A DNA stretch of 64,000 nucleotides, taken from Streptomyces sp. GTDB taxonomy: Bacteria; Actinomycetota; Actinomycetes; Streptomycetales; Streptomycetaceae. Both the position numbers and the translations under genes were made by a program. The notes under the pieces are model-generated. The model ran no database searches, was not told where the DNA came from, and was given only the letters and a program-made list of their open reading frames with translations. Positions 38,127-46,943 of the stretch are shown here, one piece after another; within the stretch, counting starts at the first letter, position 1, and every line of letters starts with the position of its first letter. The stretch spans positions 1-64,000 of the forward strand of contig JABFVM010000008.1 in assembly GCA_013362785.1 (NCBI GenBank), in the 5' to 3' direction.

Positions 38127-39077
38127 TCACGCGCGCTTCGCGCCCGTCGTAAGGATCACGTTGAGCAACGGCTCCCGGTTCACATAACGACGCAACTGGT
38201 CCACCAGAAGCCGCTTGGCGCGCGGCAGGAACGCGGACGTCGGCCCGCCCACATGAGGGCTGATCAGCACGCCCGGCGCACGCCACAGGGGGTGCTCCCG
38301 GGGCAGCGGTTCGGGGTCGGTGACGTCCAGGGCGGCGGTGATGCGCCCGGTCTCCAGCTCGGCGAGCAGCGCCTTGGTGTCGACCACGGGTCCACGGGCG
38401 ACGTTGACCAGCAGCGCACCGTCCTTCATCCGGGCCAGGAAGTCGGCGTCGGCCAGGTGACGGGTGGTGTCCGTGAGGGGGGTGGACAGGATGACGACGT
38501 CCGCTTCCGGCAGCAGGGCGGGCAGTTCGGTGAGCGGATGCACGGGTCCGCGCGCCGTGGTGCGCTCAGAGCGCGCGACGCGCGCCACCCGCGCGAGTTC
38601 AAAGGGTGCGAGCCGGTCCTCGATGGCGGCGCCGATCGAGCCGTATCCCACGATGAGGACGTTCTTGTCCGCCAGGGCGGGCCGGAATCCGCCGAGCCAC
38701 TCCCCCTTGTCCTGCGCCCGCACGAAGTCGGGTACCCCGCGCAGCGAGGCGAGGATCAGCGTGAGGGTGAGCTCACCCGTGCTCGCTTCGTGCACCCCGC
38801 GCGCGTTGCACAGCCGCACGCCCGGGCGCAGGTGCCTGAGGCCCGGCTCCACGTGGTCGACGCCGGCGGAGAGCGTCTGCACGACCTCGACGGAGCTCAT
38901 CCGCGGCAGGGGACGCTGCCCGAGCCCGGGCGGCTTCATGTACGGGACGACGTAGAAGACGCACTCGGCCGGGTCGGCGGGGAAGTCCTCGGCGCCGTCC
39001 CAATAACGGTAGTTGGGGCCTTCCGGGAGGCCCTCGATGTCTTCCGGCGGGATGGGGAGCCACACGTCAGCGGTCAT
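38127..39077 (-). CDS. D-isomer-specific 2-hydroxyacid dehydrogenase
   Basis: A 316-residue NAD(P)-dependent dehydrogenase of the SerA/glyoxylate reductase superfamily. The nucleotide site is VGYGSIGAAIE, the catalytic arginine lies in NVARGPVVDTKAL and the histidine in SPHVGGPTSAFLP. It lacks the regulatory domains of SerA and should reduce or oxidise a small 2-hydroxy/2-keto acid. It is divergent from the aldo-keto reductase gene. The substrate is unknown. Confidence 0.85.
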   Translation of the reverse strand: MTADVWLPIPPEDIEGLPEGPNYRYWDGAEDFPADPAECVFYVVPYMKPPGLGQRPLPRMSSVEVVQTLSAGVDHVEPGLRHLRPGVRLCNARGVHEASTGELTLTLILASLRGVPDFVRAQDKGEWLGGFRPALADKNVLIVGYGSIGAAIEDRLAPFELARVARVARSERTTARGPVHPLTELPALLPEADVVILSTPLTDTTRHLADADFLARMKDGALLVNVARGPVVDTKALLAELETGRITAALDVTDPEPLPREHPLWRAPGVLISPHVGGPTSAFLPRAKRLLVDQLRRYVNREPLLNVILTTGAKRA

Positions 39078-39152
39078 GTCAGGAGGCTATGTCAGGCGAA
39101 CAGGAGTGCAGAGGTTAGGTTGGGGTGCCGGAAGAGGGAGGGTTACGGCCAG

Positions 39153-40151
39153 GTGGAGCGCAGGACGATCGGCGCGGCGGCACTCGCGGTGGGGGCCGTC
39201 GGGCTCGGGTGCATGCCGATGAACTGGGCGTACAGCTCGTCGCGGCAGCGGGGCGAGGAGTCGCTCAGGGCGGTGCACCGGGCACTCGATCTGGGCTCGA
39301 CGCTGCTGGACACGGCCGACATGTACGGCCCGTTCACCAACGAGCTCTTGTTGGGGCGGGTGTTGAAGGAGCGCCGCCAGGACGCGTTCGTGTCGACGAA
39401 GGTCGGGCTGCTGGTCGGCGAACAGCACATCGTGGCCAACGGCCGCCCCGGCTATGTGAAACGGGCCTGCGACGCCTCCCTGCGCCGACTGCAGACGGAC
39501 GTCATAGACCTCTACCAGTTGCACCGGGCCGACCCCGAAGTCCCCGTGGAGGAGACGTGGGGCGCGATGGCGGAGCTCGTCCAGGCCGGAAAAGTACGGG
39601 CGTTGGGGCTGTGCGCGGTGGGCGCGCGGGGTGGCCGTCGCTCCGGGACCCGCCTGCACGACGCCACGATCCGGCAGTTGCAGCGGGTGCAGCAGGTCTT
39701 CCCGGTGAGCGCCGTGCAGGCGGAGCTGTCGGTGTGGTCACCGGAGGCGCTGGAGACGCTGCTGCCGTGGTGCGAGGCGCGCGGCATCGGCTTCCTTGCG
39801 GCCATGCCCCTGGGCAACGGCTTCCTGACCGGCACGCTCACCCCCGGCGAGGGCTTCGAACCGGACGACGTCCGCGCCCGGCACCCGCGCTTCACCGCGG
39901 AGATGATGGCGGCGAACCAGCCGATCGTGGCCGGCCTGCGCCGGATAGCGGCCCGCCACGGGGACGGCGTCACACCGGCCCAGGTGGCGCTGGCGTGGGT
40001 GCTGACCCAGGGCCGGCATGTCGTCGTGCTGCCCGGAACCAAGCAGGAGCGCTGGGTGACGCAGAACGCGGGCGCCGAGACGGTACGACTGACCGAGCAG
40101 GATCTGGCCGAGGTGGCGGAGCTGCCGGGGGCACTGGGGTCCTGGGACTGA
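39153..40151 (+). CDS. Aldo/keto reductase
   Basis: A 332-residue NADPH-dependent reductase. The catalytic tetrad is visible: Asp and Tyr in DTADMYG, Lys in STKVG, His in YQLHRADP. The C-terminal LPGTKQERWVTQNA binds the cofactor phosphate. The GTG at 39153 has GGGAGGG upstream; longer starts run into the antisense dehydrogenase gene. Substrate unknown; similar Streptomyces enzymes act on sugars or aldehydes. Confidence 0.87.
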   Translation: MERRTIGAAALAVGAVGLGCMPMNWAYSSSRQRGEESLRAVHRALDLGSTLLDTADMYGPFTNELLLGRVLKERRQDAFVSTKVGLLVGEQHIVANGRPGYVKRACDASLRRLQTDVIDLYQLHRADPEVPVEETWGAMAELVQAGKVRALGLCAVGARGGRRSGTRLHDATIRQLQRVQQVFPVSAVQAELSVWSPEALETLLPWCEARGIGFLAAMPLGNGFLTGTLTPGEGFEPDDVRARHPRFTAEMMAANQPIVAGLRRIAARHGDGVTPAQVALAWVLTQGRHVVVLPGTKQERWVTQNAGAETVRLTEQDLAEVAELPGALGSWD

Positions 40152-40674
40152 ACGTCCACGGGAAGCCGGGCGGAATCAGGCCAGACATCCGATCAGGGAT
40201 CCGGCCACGCGGTCGTAGCCAACGGACGGCTTGGCGACGACCGGCCGGGGCCCGATCCGGCGCACAGCTTGGCGAAGACCGGCCAGGGCTCGATCCAGCT
40301 GAGGGGCGGGCGGTGTCCCGCCAGGCGGCCGGAGCCGGCTGAGAGCCTCGCGGAGAGCGAGCGGAGACCGGCCAGCGGATCCGATCCGGCTGTGGGGCGG
40401 GCGGCATCCGGCCAGCCGGTTGGAGCCTGCCGAGAGCCCCGCAGAGAGCGGGCAGAGACCGGCCAGCGGATCCGATCCGGCTGTGGGGCGGGCGGCATCC
40501 GGCCAGCCGGTTGAAGCCTGCCGAGAGCCCCGCGGAGAGCGAGCGGAGACCGGCGAACGGATCCGATCCGGCTGTGGGGCGGGTGGAGCTGATTCGGGGT
40601 TCGTGGATCGGGAACCTCTGAGGCGCGAGCGGTGTATGAAGAGTAGAACCGGCCGCGTCGAAGGGACCGTGATC
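40152..40674. repeat. Gene-free 523-bp stretch with a 91-bp tandem repeat array
   Basis: Units of exactly 91 bases start at 40377, 40468 and 40559 (GGATCCGATCCGGCTGTGGG). The first two are about 92 percent identical and the third is cut off after some 28 bases. A diverged unit begins at 40286. Upstream, a 38-base unit (CTTGGCGA-GACCGGCC type) is repeated at 40230 and 40268. The period is not a multiple of three and no frame is preserved, so the array is non-coding. It ends shortly before the next lipoprotein gene. Confidence 0.85.
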
Positions 40675-41838
40675 GTGCATCGTCGAGCTGTGACGGCCGT
40701 ATGGGCCGCGGCCGCACTCCTGCTGACGGCCGGCTGCTCCTCCGACGACGGGGGATCACCGGGCGGGGGCGAGAGCGCGGCATCCAGTACCGCCACGGCT
40801 GGAGGTTCGTCGCCCACCGGCCGGGCGGCCGAGACCCCACCGGCGCAGGGCTCGGTCAAGGTCGTGCGTACGGTCACCGAGGGCCTGAAGACGCCCTGGG
40901 GGCTGGCGCCCCTCCCCGACGGCGACCTGCTCGTCTCCTCCCGCGACGAGGGCACGATCACGCGGGTCGACGGGAAGACCGGCAAGAAGACCGAGCTGGG
41001 CGAGGTACCGGGGGTGTCCCCCGCGGGCGAGGGCGGCCTCATGGGCCTGGCGCTGTCGCCGGACTACGCCTCGGACCACATGGTCTATGCCTACTTCACC
41101 TCGGCCTCGGACAACCGCATCGTCCGCATGCTGTACGACGAGCAGAAGCCGTCCGGCGAGCAGCTGGGCGCGCCCGACACGATATTCAGGGGCATCCCCA
41201 AGGGCTATATCCACAACGGCGGCCGGATCGCCTTCGGCCCGGACAGGATGCTGTACGCGGGCACGGGCGAAAGCGGGAACACGGGGCTGTCGCAGGACAG
41301 GAAGTCCCTGGGCGGCAAGATCCTGCGCATGACACCGGAGGGAGAACCGGCCCCCGGCAATCCCTTCACCGACTCCCCCGTGTACTCGTACGGCCACCGG
41401 AATGTGCAGGGCCTTGCCTGGGATTCCAAACAGCGGCTGTTCGCCGCGGAGTTCGGCCAGGACACCTGGGACGAGCTGAACGCGATCAAGCCGGGCGACA
41501 ACTACGGCTGGCCCGAGGTCGAGGGCAAGTCGGACGACCCCAAGTACCGCAATCCGCTGGCCCAGTGGGCCACCGACGACGCCTCCCCCAGCGGCATCGC
41601 CTACGCCGAGGGCTCCATATGGATGGCCGGTCTGAAGGGCCAGCGCCTGTGGCGCATCCCGCTGAACGGCACGGAGGCATCGGCGGACCCGCAGGCGTTC
41701 CTGGAGGGCAAGTACGGCCGGCTGCGGACGGTGGTCGCGGCGGGCGGCGACAAGCTGTGGCTGACGACGAGCAATACGGACGGGCGGGGCGACCCCAAGG
41801 ACGGCGACGACCGGATTCTGGAGGTGCGGGTGAGCTGA
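40675..41838 (+). CDS. Sorbosone/glucose dehydrogenase-like lipoprotein
   Basis: About 387 residues with a lipoprotein signal (LLLTAGC), a Ser/Gly-rich linker and a six-bladed PQQ-type beta-propeller. TPWGLAPLPDGDLLVSSRD, GRIAFGPDRMLYAGTGE, YGHRNVQGLAWD and EFGQDTWDELN..GDNYGWP are signatures of soluble aldose sugar dehydrogenase/glucose-sorbosone dehydrogenase. It would oxidise sugars outside the membrane with PQQ, if the host supplies it. GTG at 40675 has AAGGGA eight bases upstream; GTG at 40669 and ATG at 40636 are alternatives. Confidence 0.85.
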   Translation: MHRRAVTAVWAAAALLLTAGCSSDDGGSPGGGESAASSTATAGGSSPTGRAAETPPAQGSVKVVRTVTEGLKTPWGLAPLPDGDLLVSSRDEGTITRVDGKTGKKTELGEVPGVSPAGEGGLMGLALSPDYASDHMVYAYFTSASDNRIVRMLYDEQKPSGEQLGAPDTIFRGIPKGYIHNGGRIAFGPDRMLYAGTGESGNTGLSQDRKSLGGKILRMTPEGEPAPGNPFTDSPVYSYGHRNVQGLAWDSKQRLFAAEFGQDTWDELNAIKPGDNYGWPEVEGKSDDPKYRNPLAQWATDDASPSGIAYAEGSIWMAGLKGQRLWRIPLNGTEASADPQAFLEGKYGRLRTVVAAGGDKLWLTTSNTDGRGDPKDGDDRILEVRVS

Positions 41839-41845
41839 GCGCCCC

Positions 41846-42097
41846 TTACTCCCTGCCGTCGTCCTCGCCCTCCTCGGCCTCCTCGACCTCCTCGCCCTCC
41901 TCGACCTCGTCACCCTCGTCGTCCTCCTCGGCCGACGGCTCGGGCGGCCGTACGACCACCTTCCCGGACGTGAGATCTATCGGCCCGCGTCCGGGGTCGG
42001 TGTCCCCGACGTCCTCGCGGGTCAGTTCCAGGCGCTTCTGTTCGTCCCTGGTGTGCTTGCGGCCAGGGGAGAAGAGTTCCTCGAACGCGTTGAACAC
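41846..42097 (-). CDS. Small acidic DUF6191-type protein
   Basis: An 83-residue protein. The conserved half (MFNAFEELFSPGRKHTRDEQ to GPIDLTSGKVVVRPP) is of the DUF6191 type. The C-terminal 30 residues are almost entirely Glu, Asp, Gly and Ser, encoded by a GAG/GAC-rich repetitive stretch. Its stop is eight bases from the convergent lipoprotein gene stop. Function unknown. Confidence 0.75.
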   Translation of the reverse strand: MFNAFEELFSPGRKHTRDEQKRLELTREDVGDTDPGRGPIDLTSGKVVVRPPEPSAEEDDEGDEVEEGEEVEEAEEGEDDGRE

Positions 42098-42142
42098 TGG
42101 ACCTCCACAGGACCGACGTCCCTTACAGCGTATATCTCAGCA

Positions 42143-45100
42143 TCAGGTCCCGTAGGTGAGCGTTTCGGCCGGAAACAACCCCAGTCGATGCGCCACCGCG
42201 GCCGCCTCGCCCCTCCCCGAGACACCGAGCTTCCCCAGGATGTTCGAGACATGGACGCTGGCCGTCTTCGGGGAGATGAAGAGTTCCTCGGCGATCTGGC
42301 GGTTGGTGCGGCCGACGGAGACCAGGCGCAGGACGTCCCGTTCCCGGGTGGTGAGGCCGAGGGATTCGGCTGGGTCCGCGGAAGGCGACGGCGGGGCTGC
42401 CGTGAGGGTGAGGCGGGCTCGCTGGGCCAGGTGGGCCGTGGCATCGGCGAGGGGGTGGGCACCCAGGTGGGTGGCGGTGGCGCGGGTCAGGCGGAGCAGT
42501 TCCGTGGCGCGGGCGCGCTCGTCGTCGCCGCCGATCGCGAGCAGCGCCTCGGCCAGTCGGTGGCGGACCTGGGCGAGGTCGTAGGGGCGTGCCATCGCCT
42601 CGAAGGCGGTGACCACGTCCGACCAGGTGTCGGGGGTGGCCCGGCTCTCGGCGCGGTCGAGTTCGGCTCGGGTCCACTTCTCGTAGGCCAGCCACAGGGG
42701 TGCGCCCGTGGTGAGCTTGCGGACGGCCTCGGAGAGCCGTTCCAGGAAGGCGGCGCGGCCGTCCCGGGCGGCGGGCAGTGCGCGGGCATCGGCCTCGGCG
42801 ACGGCGGCGGCCAGCACCACCGGCCAGGCGTAGCGCTGGGTGCCGGGCGGGAAGCCGGCGCTCAGGGCCCGGTCGGCTTCCGCTCGGGCGTCGAGGAGGC
42901 GGCCCTCGGCGGCGGCTGTGCCGATGGTGAGGCAGGACATCGGGAGGTTGTTCTGCGGCATGGGGTCGTGGGTGCCGTAGGAGGCGCGGGCGGCGGCGAG
43001 GTGGCGGACGGCCTCGGCGACCTCGCCGCGGGCGAGCGCGAGACGGGCGAGGGAGTTGGAGCCCCCGCCGCGCGGCTTGGCGGACTGTCCCGTGCGCTGG
43101 GCGTTGACCGCGGCCTCGGCGGCCTCGTCCCAGCGGCCGAGGGAGATGAGGGACTCGGCGAGGTTGGCCCAGACCCAGGCCTCGGAGTCGCGCAGGCCCA
43201 TCTTCTGGGTCAGCCGCAGACCTTCCCGCAGGAGACCGGCGGAGTCCTCGGAGCGGCCGATGCCTTCCAGGACGGAGGGGAGGTTCACATGGCTGCGGCC
43301 GACGACGGCGGTGAGGCCGCGGGCCAGTACCTCGTCCCTGACCTCGTACATCTGGGCCAGTCCGGGCTCGATCTGTCCGGCGTCGACCATGAGTCCGCCG
43401 AGGGTGAGGCGGGCGTTCAGTTCGATGTCCTCGGCGCCCACCATGCGTGCGTACTCGACGGCCCGTTCGGCGGCGGAGACGGCCTCGGGTCCGGGTTCGC
43501 GCAGCATGGACCAGCCGGCCGCGGTGGCCAGTACCTCGGCGTGCACCTCGGACGGTGGCAGACCGCGCACCAGCTGCTGGGCGGTGCCGAGTTCCTTCCA
43601 GCCGTCGCCGCGGGCCAGGGCCTGGACCAGCCGGGAGCGCTGGACCCAGAACCAGGCGGTGCGCAGCGGGTCGCCCTCGTCCTCCAGCAGGTGCAGGGCC
43701 CGCTTGGTGATCTTCAGGGCGCGTTCGCGCTCCCCGCACAGGCGTCCGGCGACGGCGGCCTCGGCCATCAGGTCGAGGTAGCGCAGGGGTGTGGTCGCGG
43801 GGTCGCAGCCGCAGGGCGGGTAGACCTCGGTGTAGTCGACGGGGCGCAGGGCGGCGCGGATGTCCTCGGGGGCGGTGTCCCACAGCTCCATCGCGCGTTC
43901 CAGCAGCCGCAGTTGCTCGGCGTGGGCGTGCCGGCGGCGGGCGGTGACGGAGGCGTCCAGGACGGCGGGCAGGGCCTTGGCGGGGTCGTGGGCGTGGTAC
44001 CAGTAGCTGGCCAGCCGCATGACGCGCTGGTCGGCCGGGACGAGCGTCGGGTCGGCCTCCAGGGCTTCGGCGTAGTGGCGGTTGAGGCGGGAGCGTTCGC
44101 CGGGCAGCAGGTCGTCGCCGACGGCCTCGCGGACCAGGGAGTGCCGGAAGCGGTAGCCGTCGCCGGTGGGCGTGGCGATGAGGATGTTGGCGTTCACGGC
44201 GGCCCGCAGCGCCTCGATGAGATCGTCCTCGGCGAGCCGGGTGACGGCGGCGAGCAGCCGGTACTCGACGGTGGAGCCGCCCTCGGCGACGATCCGGGCG
44301 ACCCGCTGGGCGCTCTCTGGCAGCCGCTCGACGCGGACCAGGAGCAGGTCGCGCAGGGAGTCGGTGAGGCCGGCGCAGGAGCCTTCGTGGGCGGCGACGG
44401 CGAGTTCCTCGACGAAGAAGGCGTTGCCGTCGGAGCGTTCGAAGATCTCGTCGACCTGGGCCGGGTCGGGTTCGGCGGCGAGGATGCCGGCGATCTGACG
44501 GCCGACCTCGGCGCGGTTGAAGCGGCCGAGTTCGATACGGCGGACCGTGCGGAGTCGGTCGAGTTCGGCGAGGAGGGGGCGCAGCGGGTGGCGGCGGTGG
44601 ATGTCGTCGGAGCGGTAGGTGGCCAGGACGACGAGGCGGCCGGTGCGCAGGGTGCGGAAGAGGTAGGTGAGGAGGTGGCGGGTGGAGGCGTCGGCCCAGT
44701 GCAGGTCCTCCAGGGCGACGACGACCGTGCGGTGCGCGGCGACGCGCTCCAGGAGGCGGGCGGTGAGTTCGAAGAGGCGGGCCATGCCCTCCTCGTCGGA
44801 CCGGTCCGGGCGTTGAGGCGGAGCCGTGTCGGCCAACTCGGGGAGCAGCCGGGCCAGTTCCTCCTCCTGGCCGGCGGCCGCGGCGGCGAGTTCCTCGGGC
44901 AGTTCGCGGCGCAGGGCGCGCAGGGCGGTGGAGAAGGGGGCGAACGGCAGCCCGTCGGCGCCTATCTCGACGCAGCCGCCGAGCGCGACGACGGCGCCCT
45001 CGCGGGCGGCGGCGGTGGCGAACTCCTCGACGAGACGCGTCTTGCCGACCCCGGCCTCGCCGCCGATCACCAACGCCTGCGGGTTGCCTGCGGCGGCTTG

Positions 45101-45187
45101 GGCGAGGGTGTCGTACAGCGTCTCCAACTCTGTTGCACGGCCTACGAACACGGGGCTGACGGACCTGGTCTCCACGGGGCCGAGCAT
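42143..45187 (-). CDS. LAL-type LuxR regulator
   Basis: A 1014-residue large ATP-binding LuxR regulator. N-terminal AAA ATPase with FVGRATELETL, Walker A GGEAGVGKTRL at about 42-52 and Walker B VVVALEDLHWADAS; a long helical repeat middle of about 600 residues; and a C-terminal LuxR HTH (LTTRERDVLRLVSVGRTNRQIAEELFIS). Such proteins sense ligands such as maltotriose or act in antibiotic clusters. ATG at 45187 was chosen; a GTG three codons earlier is possible. No target is evident from neighbours. Confidence 0.88.
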   Translation of the reverse strand: MLGPVETRSVSPVFVGRATELETLYDTLAQAAAGNPQALVIGGEAGVGKTRLVEEFATAAAREGAVVALGGCVEIGADGLPFAPFSTALRALRRELPEELAAAAAGQEEELARLLPELADTAPPQRPDRSDEEGMARLFELTARLLERVAAHRTVVVALEDLHWADASTRHLLTYLFRTLRTGRLVVLATYRSDDIHRRHPLRPLLAELDRLRTVRRIELGRFNRAEVGRQIAGILAAEPDPAQVDEIFERSDGNAFFVEELAVAAHEGSCAGLTDSLRDLLLVRVERLPESAQRVARIVAEGGSTVEYRLLAAVTRLAEDDLIEALRAAVNANILIATPTGDGYRFRHSLVREAVGDDLLPGERSRLNRHYAEALEADPTLVPADQRVMRLASYWYHAHDPAKALPAVLDASVTARRRHAHAEQLRLLERAMELWDTAPEDIRAALRPVDYTEVYPPCGCDPATTPLRYLDLMAEAAVAGRLCGERERALKITKRALHLLEDEGDPLRTAWFWVQRSRLVQALARGDGWKELGTAQQLVRGLPPSEVHAEVLATAAGWSMLREPGPEAVSAAERAVEYARMVGAEDIELNARLTLGGLMVDAGQIEPGLAQMYEVRDEVLARGLTAVVGRSHVNLPSVLEGIGRSEDSAGLLREGLRLTQKMGLRDSEAWVWANLAESLISLGRWDEAAEAAVNAQRTGQSAKPRGGGSNSLARLALARGEVAEAVRHLAAARASYGTHDPMPQNNLPMSCLTIGTAAAEGRLLDARAEADRALSAGFPPGTQRYAWPVVLAAAVAEADARALPAARDGRAAFLERLSEAVRKLTTGAPLWLAYEKWTRAELDRAESRATPDTWSDVVTAFEAMARPYDLAQVRHRLAEALLAIGGDDERARATELLRLTRATATHLGAHPLADATAHLAQRARLTLTAAPPSPSADPAESLGLTTRERDVLRLVSVGRTNRQIAEELFISPKTASVHVSNILGKLGVSGRGEAAAVAHRLGLFPAETLTYGT

Positions 45188-45212
45188 CGCATGCACCGCC
45201 GACGGTCCGGCA

Positions 45213-45294
45213 CCGAGTTTCTGGGGGCTGCCGCCCCCAGACCCCCGCTTCGGCCCTGAAGGGGCCTCGTCCTGAAACGCCGGACGGGCTGAAA
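45213..45294 (-). repeat. Streptomyces GC-rich intergenic repeat, copy 2
   Basis: On the minus strand it begins TTTCAGCCCGTCCGGCG, then AGGACGAGGCC and a GC hairpin (CTGGGGGC..GCCCCCAG), matching the element at 318..418. It separates the LAL regulator from the small gene upstream and probably forms a terminator-like structure. Confidence 0.75.
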
Positions 45295-45348
45295 GATGCA
45301 GGACGGGGGCCAGGGACGAACCTCCCCCGGCCCCCGTGCCCCCCGCCG

Positions 45349-45543
45349 TCACGCGGCGCGTGGGTGTCGGTGCCTGCGGAAGCGGGAGGTATGTTCCTCC
45401 GTCGCCGCACCCTCAGTGGCGTGTTCCGCGGCCTCGCGGCGGGCGGCGCGGCGGAGGCGGAGGGCCTCGCGGGCCAGGCGCTCGTGCTCGGCCTTGCGGA
45501 TCAGTTCGGTGGAACGGAAGTGGTGGATCTCGTACTCGTACAT
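45349..45543 (-). CDS. Small conserved charged protein, 64 aa
   Basis: It starts MYEYEIHHFRSTELIRKAEH and is rich in Arg, Ala, Glu and His, mostly one long helix by eye. GAGGGG precedes the ATG. It looks like a widespread Streptomyces protein of unknown function. No domain with a known role is recognised; an RNA- or membrane-associated role is conceivable from charge only. Confidence 0.65.
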   Translation of the reverse strand: MYEYEIHHFRSTELIRKAEHERLAREALRLRRAARREAAEHATEGAATEEHTSRFRRHRHPRAA

Positions 45544-45759
45544 GGCTGGCCCCTCGTTCTGTCCGGTGAGAGTCGGATTTCGGTATCGCTTGCTGCGATG
45601 CCTCAACCTTCGTCTCCCAGGGGGGTCCGCCACATCGGGAGAGTTCCGCATCTTCGCCGGTGGGAGGGGCCTTAGACATGCGTGAGGGGCCTCAGGGCGC
45701 CGTCTAAGGTGCTTACGGCGGCTCTGAGGCCCCTCGGGACCTGCGATGAATCCGGCGGT

Positions 45760-46332
45760 TCAGCCCGCTGAGGGCAGGCCCAGCAGCGCGTCGGTGTACT
45801 TGAGCACGGCCAGCAGCAGGCCGATGACGCCGAGCGCGACACCGCCCCAGGCGACCGACTTGATCCAGACGGCCTGCGGCTTGCCGGGCGTCCCGAACGC
45901 GGGACGGGCGAGCACCACGACGCCGACGATCAGCGCGGCCAGCGCGAACACGCCGGCCCACAGCGCGGAGGTCTGCCAGGCATCGCCGTAGACCTCCTTG
46001 ATCTGCGTGGAGACGCCCGCGTTGGACGCGGTCTCCAGCTGGCCGATGAGGGTCTCGCGCGCGGCGGCGACCGTACCGATCCAGCCACCGGTCAGGGAGA
46101 CCAGGCCGAGCGCCGCGGAGACGACCGCGCCGGCGCCCTGGCCGACGCCGGAGGATCCCGCTTCCGTGGCCTCGGCGGTCACCTCGTCCTCGGCGTCGTC
46201 GTGCTCCGCCACCTCGTCGGTGTCGGTGGAGTCGGCGGCGTCGGCCTTCTTGGTGACGTCCGCCTTCTCCTCGTCGGTCTTCGCTTCGGTGCCCGTCTCG
46301 GCCCCGGTCTCGTCCACTGTCTTCGTTCCCAT
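45760..46332 (-). CDS. Integral membrane protein with acidic N-terminal domain
   Basis: 190 residues. The first 65 are a disordered, Asp/Glu/Thr-rich segment (TDTDEVAEHDDAEDEVTAEA). Three hydrophobic helices follow at about residues 72-95, 125-145 and 160-183. ATG at 46332 is preceded by GTGCGAG; a GTG three codons upstream is an alternative. The family is not recognised; it stands alone between a GNAT gene and a small protein gene. Confidence 0.7.
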   Translation of the reverse strand: MGTKTVDETGAETGTEAKTDEEKADVTKKADAADSTDTDEVAEHDDAEDEVTAEATEAGSSGVGQGAGAVVSAALGLVSLTGGWIGTVAAARETLIGQLETASNAGVSTQIKEVYGDAWQTSALWAGVFALAALIVGVVVLARPAFGTPGKPQAVWIKSVAWGGVALGVIGLLLAVLKYTDALLGLPSAG

Positions 46333-46367
46333 GTCTCGCACCGTACGGACGCTGTCTGAGAAGTCTC

Positions 46368-46943
46368 TTAATGATCGCTGTGAGCGGCACGCGCGCGTGC
46401 CTCACGCCATTCGGGGGCCAGGATCGACCACACCTCCAGGTCGTGCCGCACCCCACCATAGGGGTAGCTCTCCCGCCGGACGCCCTCGCGGGTCATGCCG
46501 AGGCGGCGTGCCACGTTCAGGCTGGGTGTGTTCCCGGCGGCGGCGATCCACTCCACCCGGTGCATGCCGCGCCGCTCGACCGCGAAGTCGATGAGGACAC
46601 GCATCGCGCGTGTGACGAGGCCGCGCCCGGTGGCCGCGGGTTCCAGCCAGCAGCCGACCTCGCAGTTGGCGTTCTCGGCGTCGAAGTTGAGGAAGAGCAC
46701 CCCGCCCACCAGCTTTCCCGCCAGCCACAGGCCGTGCAGGGACGCGGTGTCGGCGGCGCGCATGTCGGCGTACCGCTGGAGCGTCTCGCGCGCGGAGTCC
46801 ACGTCGACGGCCTTGGAGCCGAAGGGGACGTACTGGTTGATGAACTCCCTCCCCCGCTCCAGATGGGCCAGGAACTCCTCGGCGTGCCAGGGCTCCAGGG
46901 GACGCAGTTCGGCTCCGTCGTCACCCAGCGATATCGCGTACAT
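46368..46943 (-). CDS. GNAT acetyltransferase, RimJ/RimL type
   Basis: A 191-residue N-acetyltransferase resembling ribosomal-protein-serine acetyltransferases: LRPLEPWHAEEFLAHLERG, the acetyl-CoA pocket PAATGRGLVTRAMRVLIDF, and RVEWIAAAGNTPSLNVARRLGMTREGVRRES. Such proteins acetylate protein N-termini or small molecules. Its start lies inside the 3' end of the MMPL gene (23-base overlap), so translation is coupled. Confidence 0.86.
   Translation of the reverse strand: MYAISLGDDGAELRPLEPWHAEEFLAHLERGREFINQYVPFGSKAVDVDSARETLQRYADMRAADTASLHGLWLAGKLVGGVLFLNFDAENANCEVGCWLEPAATGRGLVTRAMRVLIDFAVERRGMHRVEWIAAAGNTPSLNVARRLGMTREGVRRESYPYGGVRHDLEVWSILAPEWREARARAAHSDH

Noticed and set aside
40195-40590. 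CRISPR array
   Set aside because: The units are contiguous 91-base tandem repeats without unique spacers, and no cas genes are near.
40176-40640. Protein encoded by the 91-bp repeat region
   Set aside because: The period is not divisible by three, frames change between units and no start signal exists.
42123-45410. Long Arg/Pro-rich frame over the LAL regulator
   Set aside because: It shares the strand with the LAL gene but in another frame. Composition is typical of frame-shifted high-GC DNA and no domain is found.
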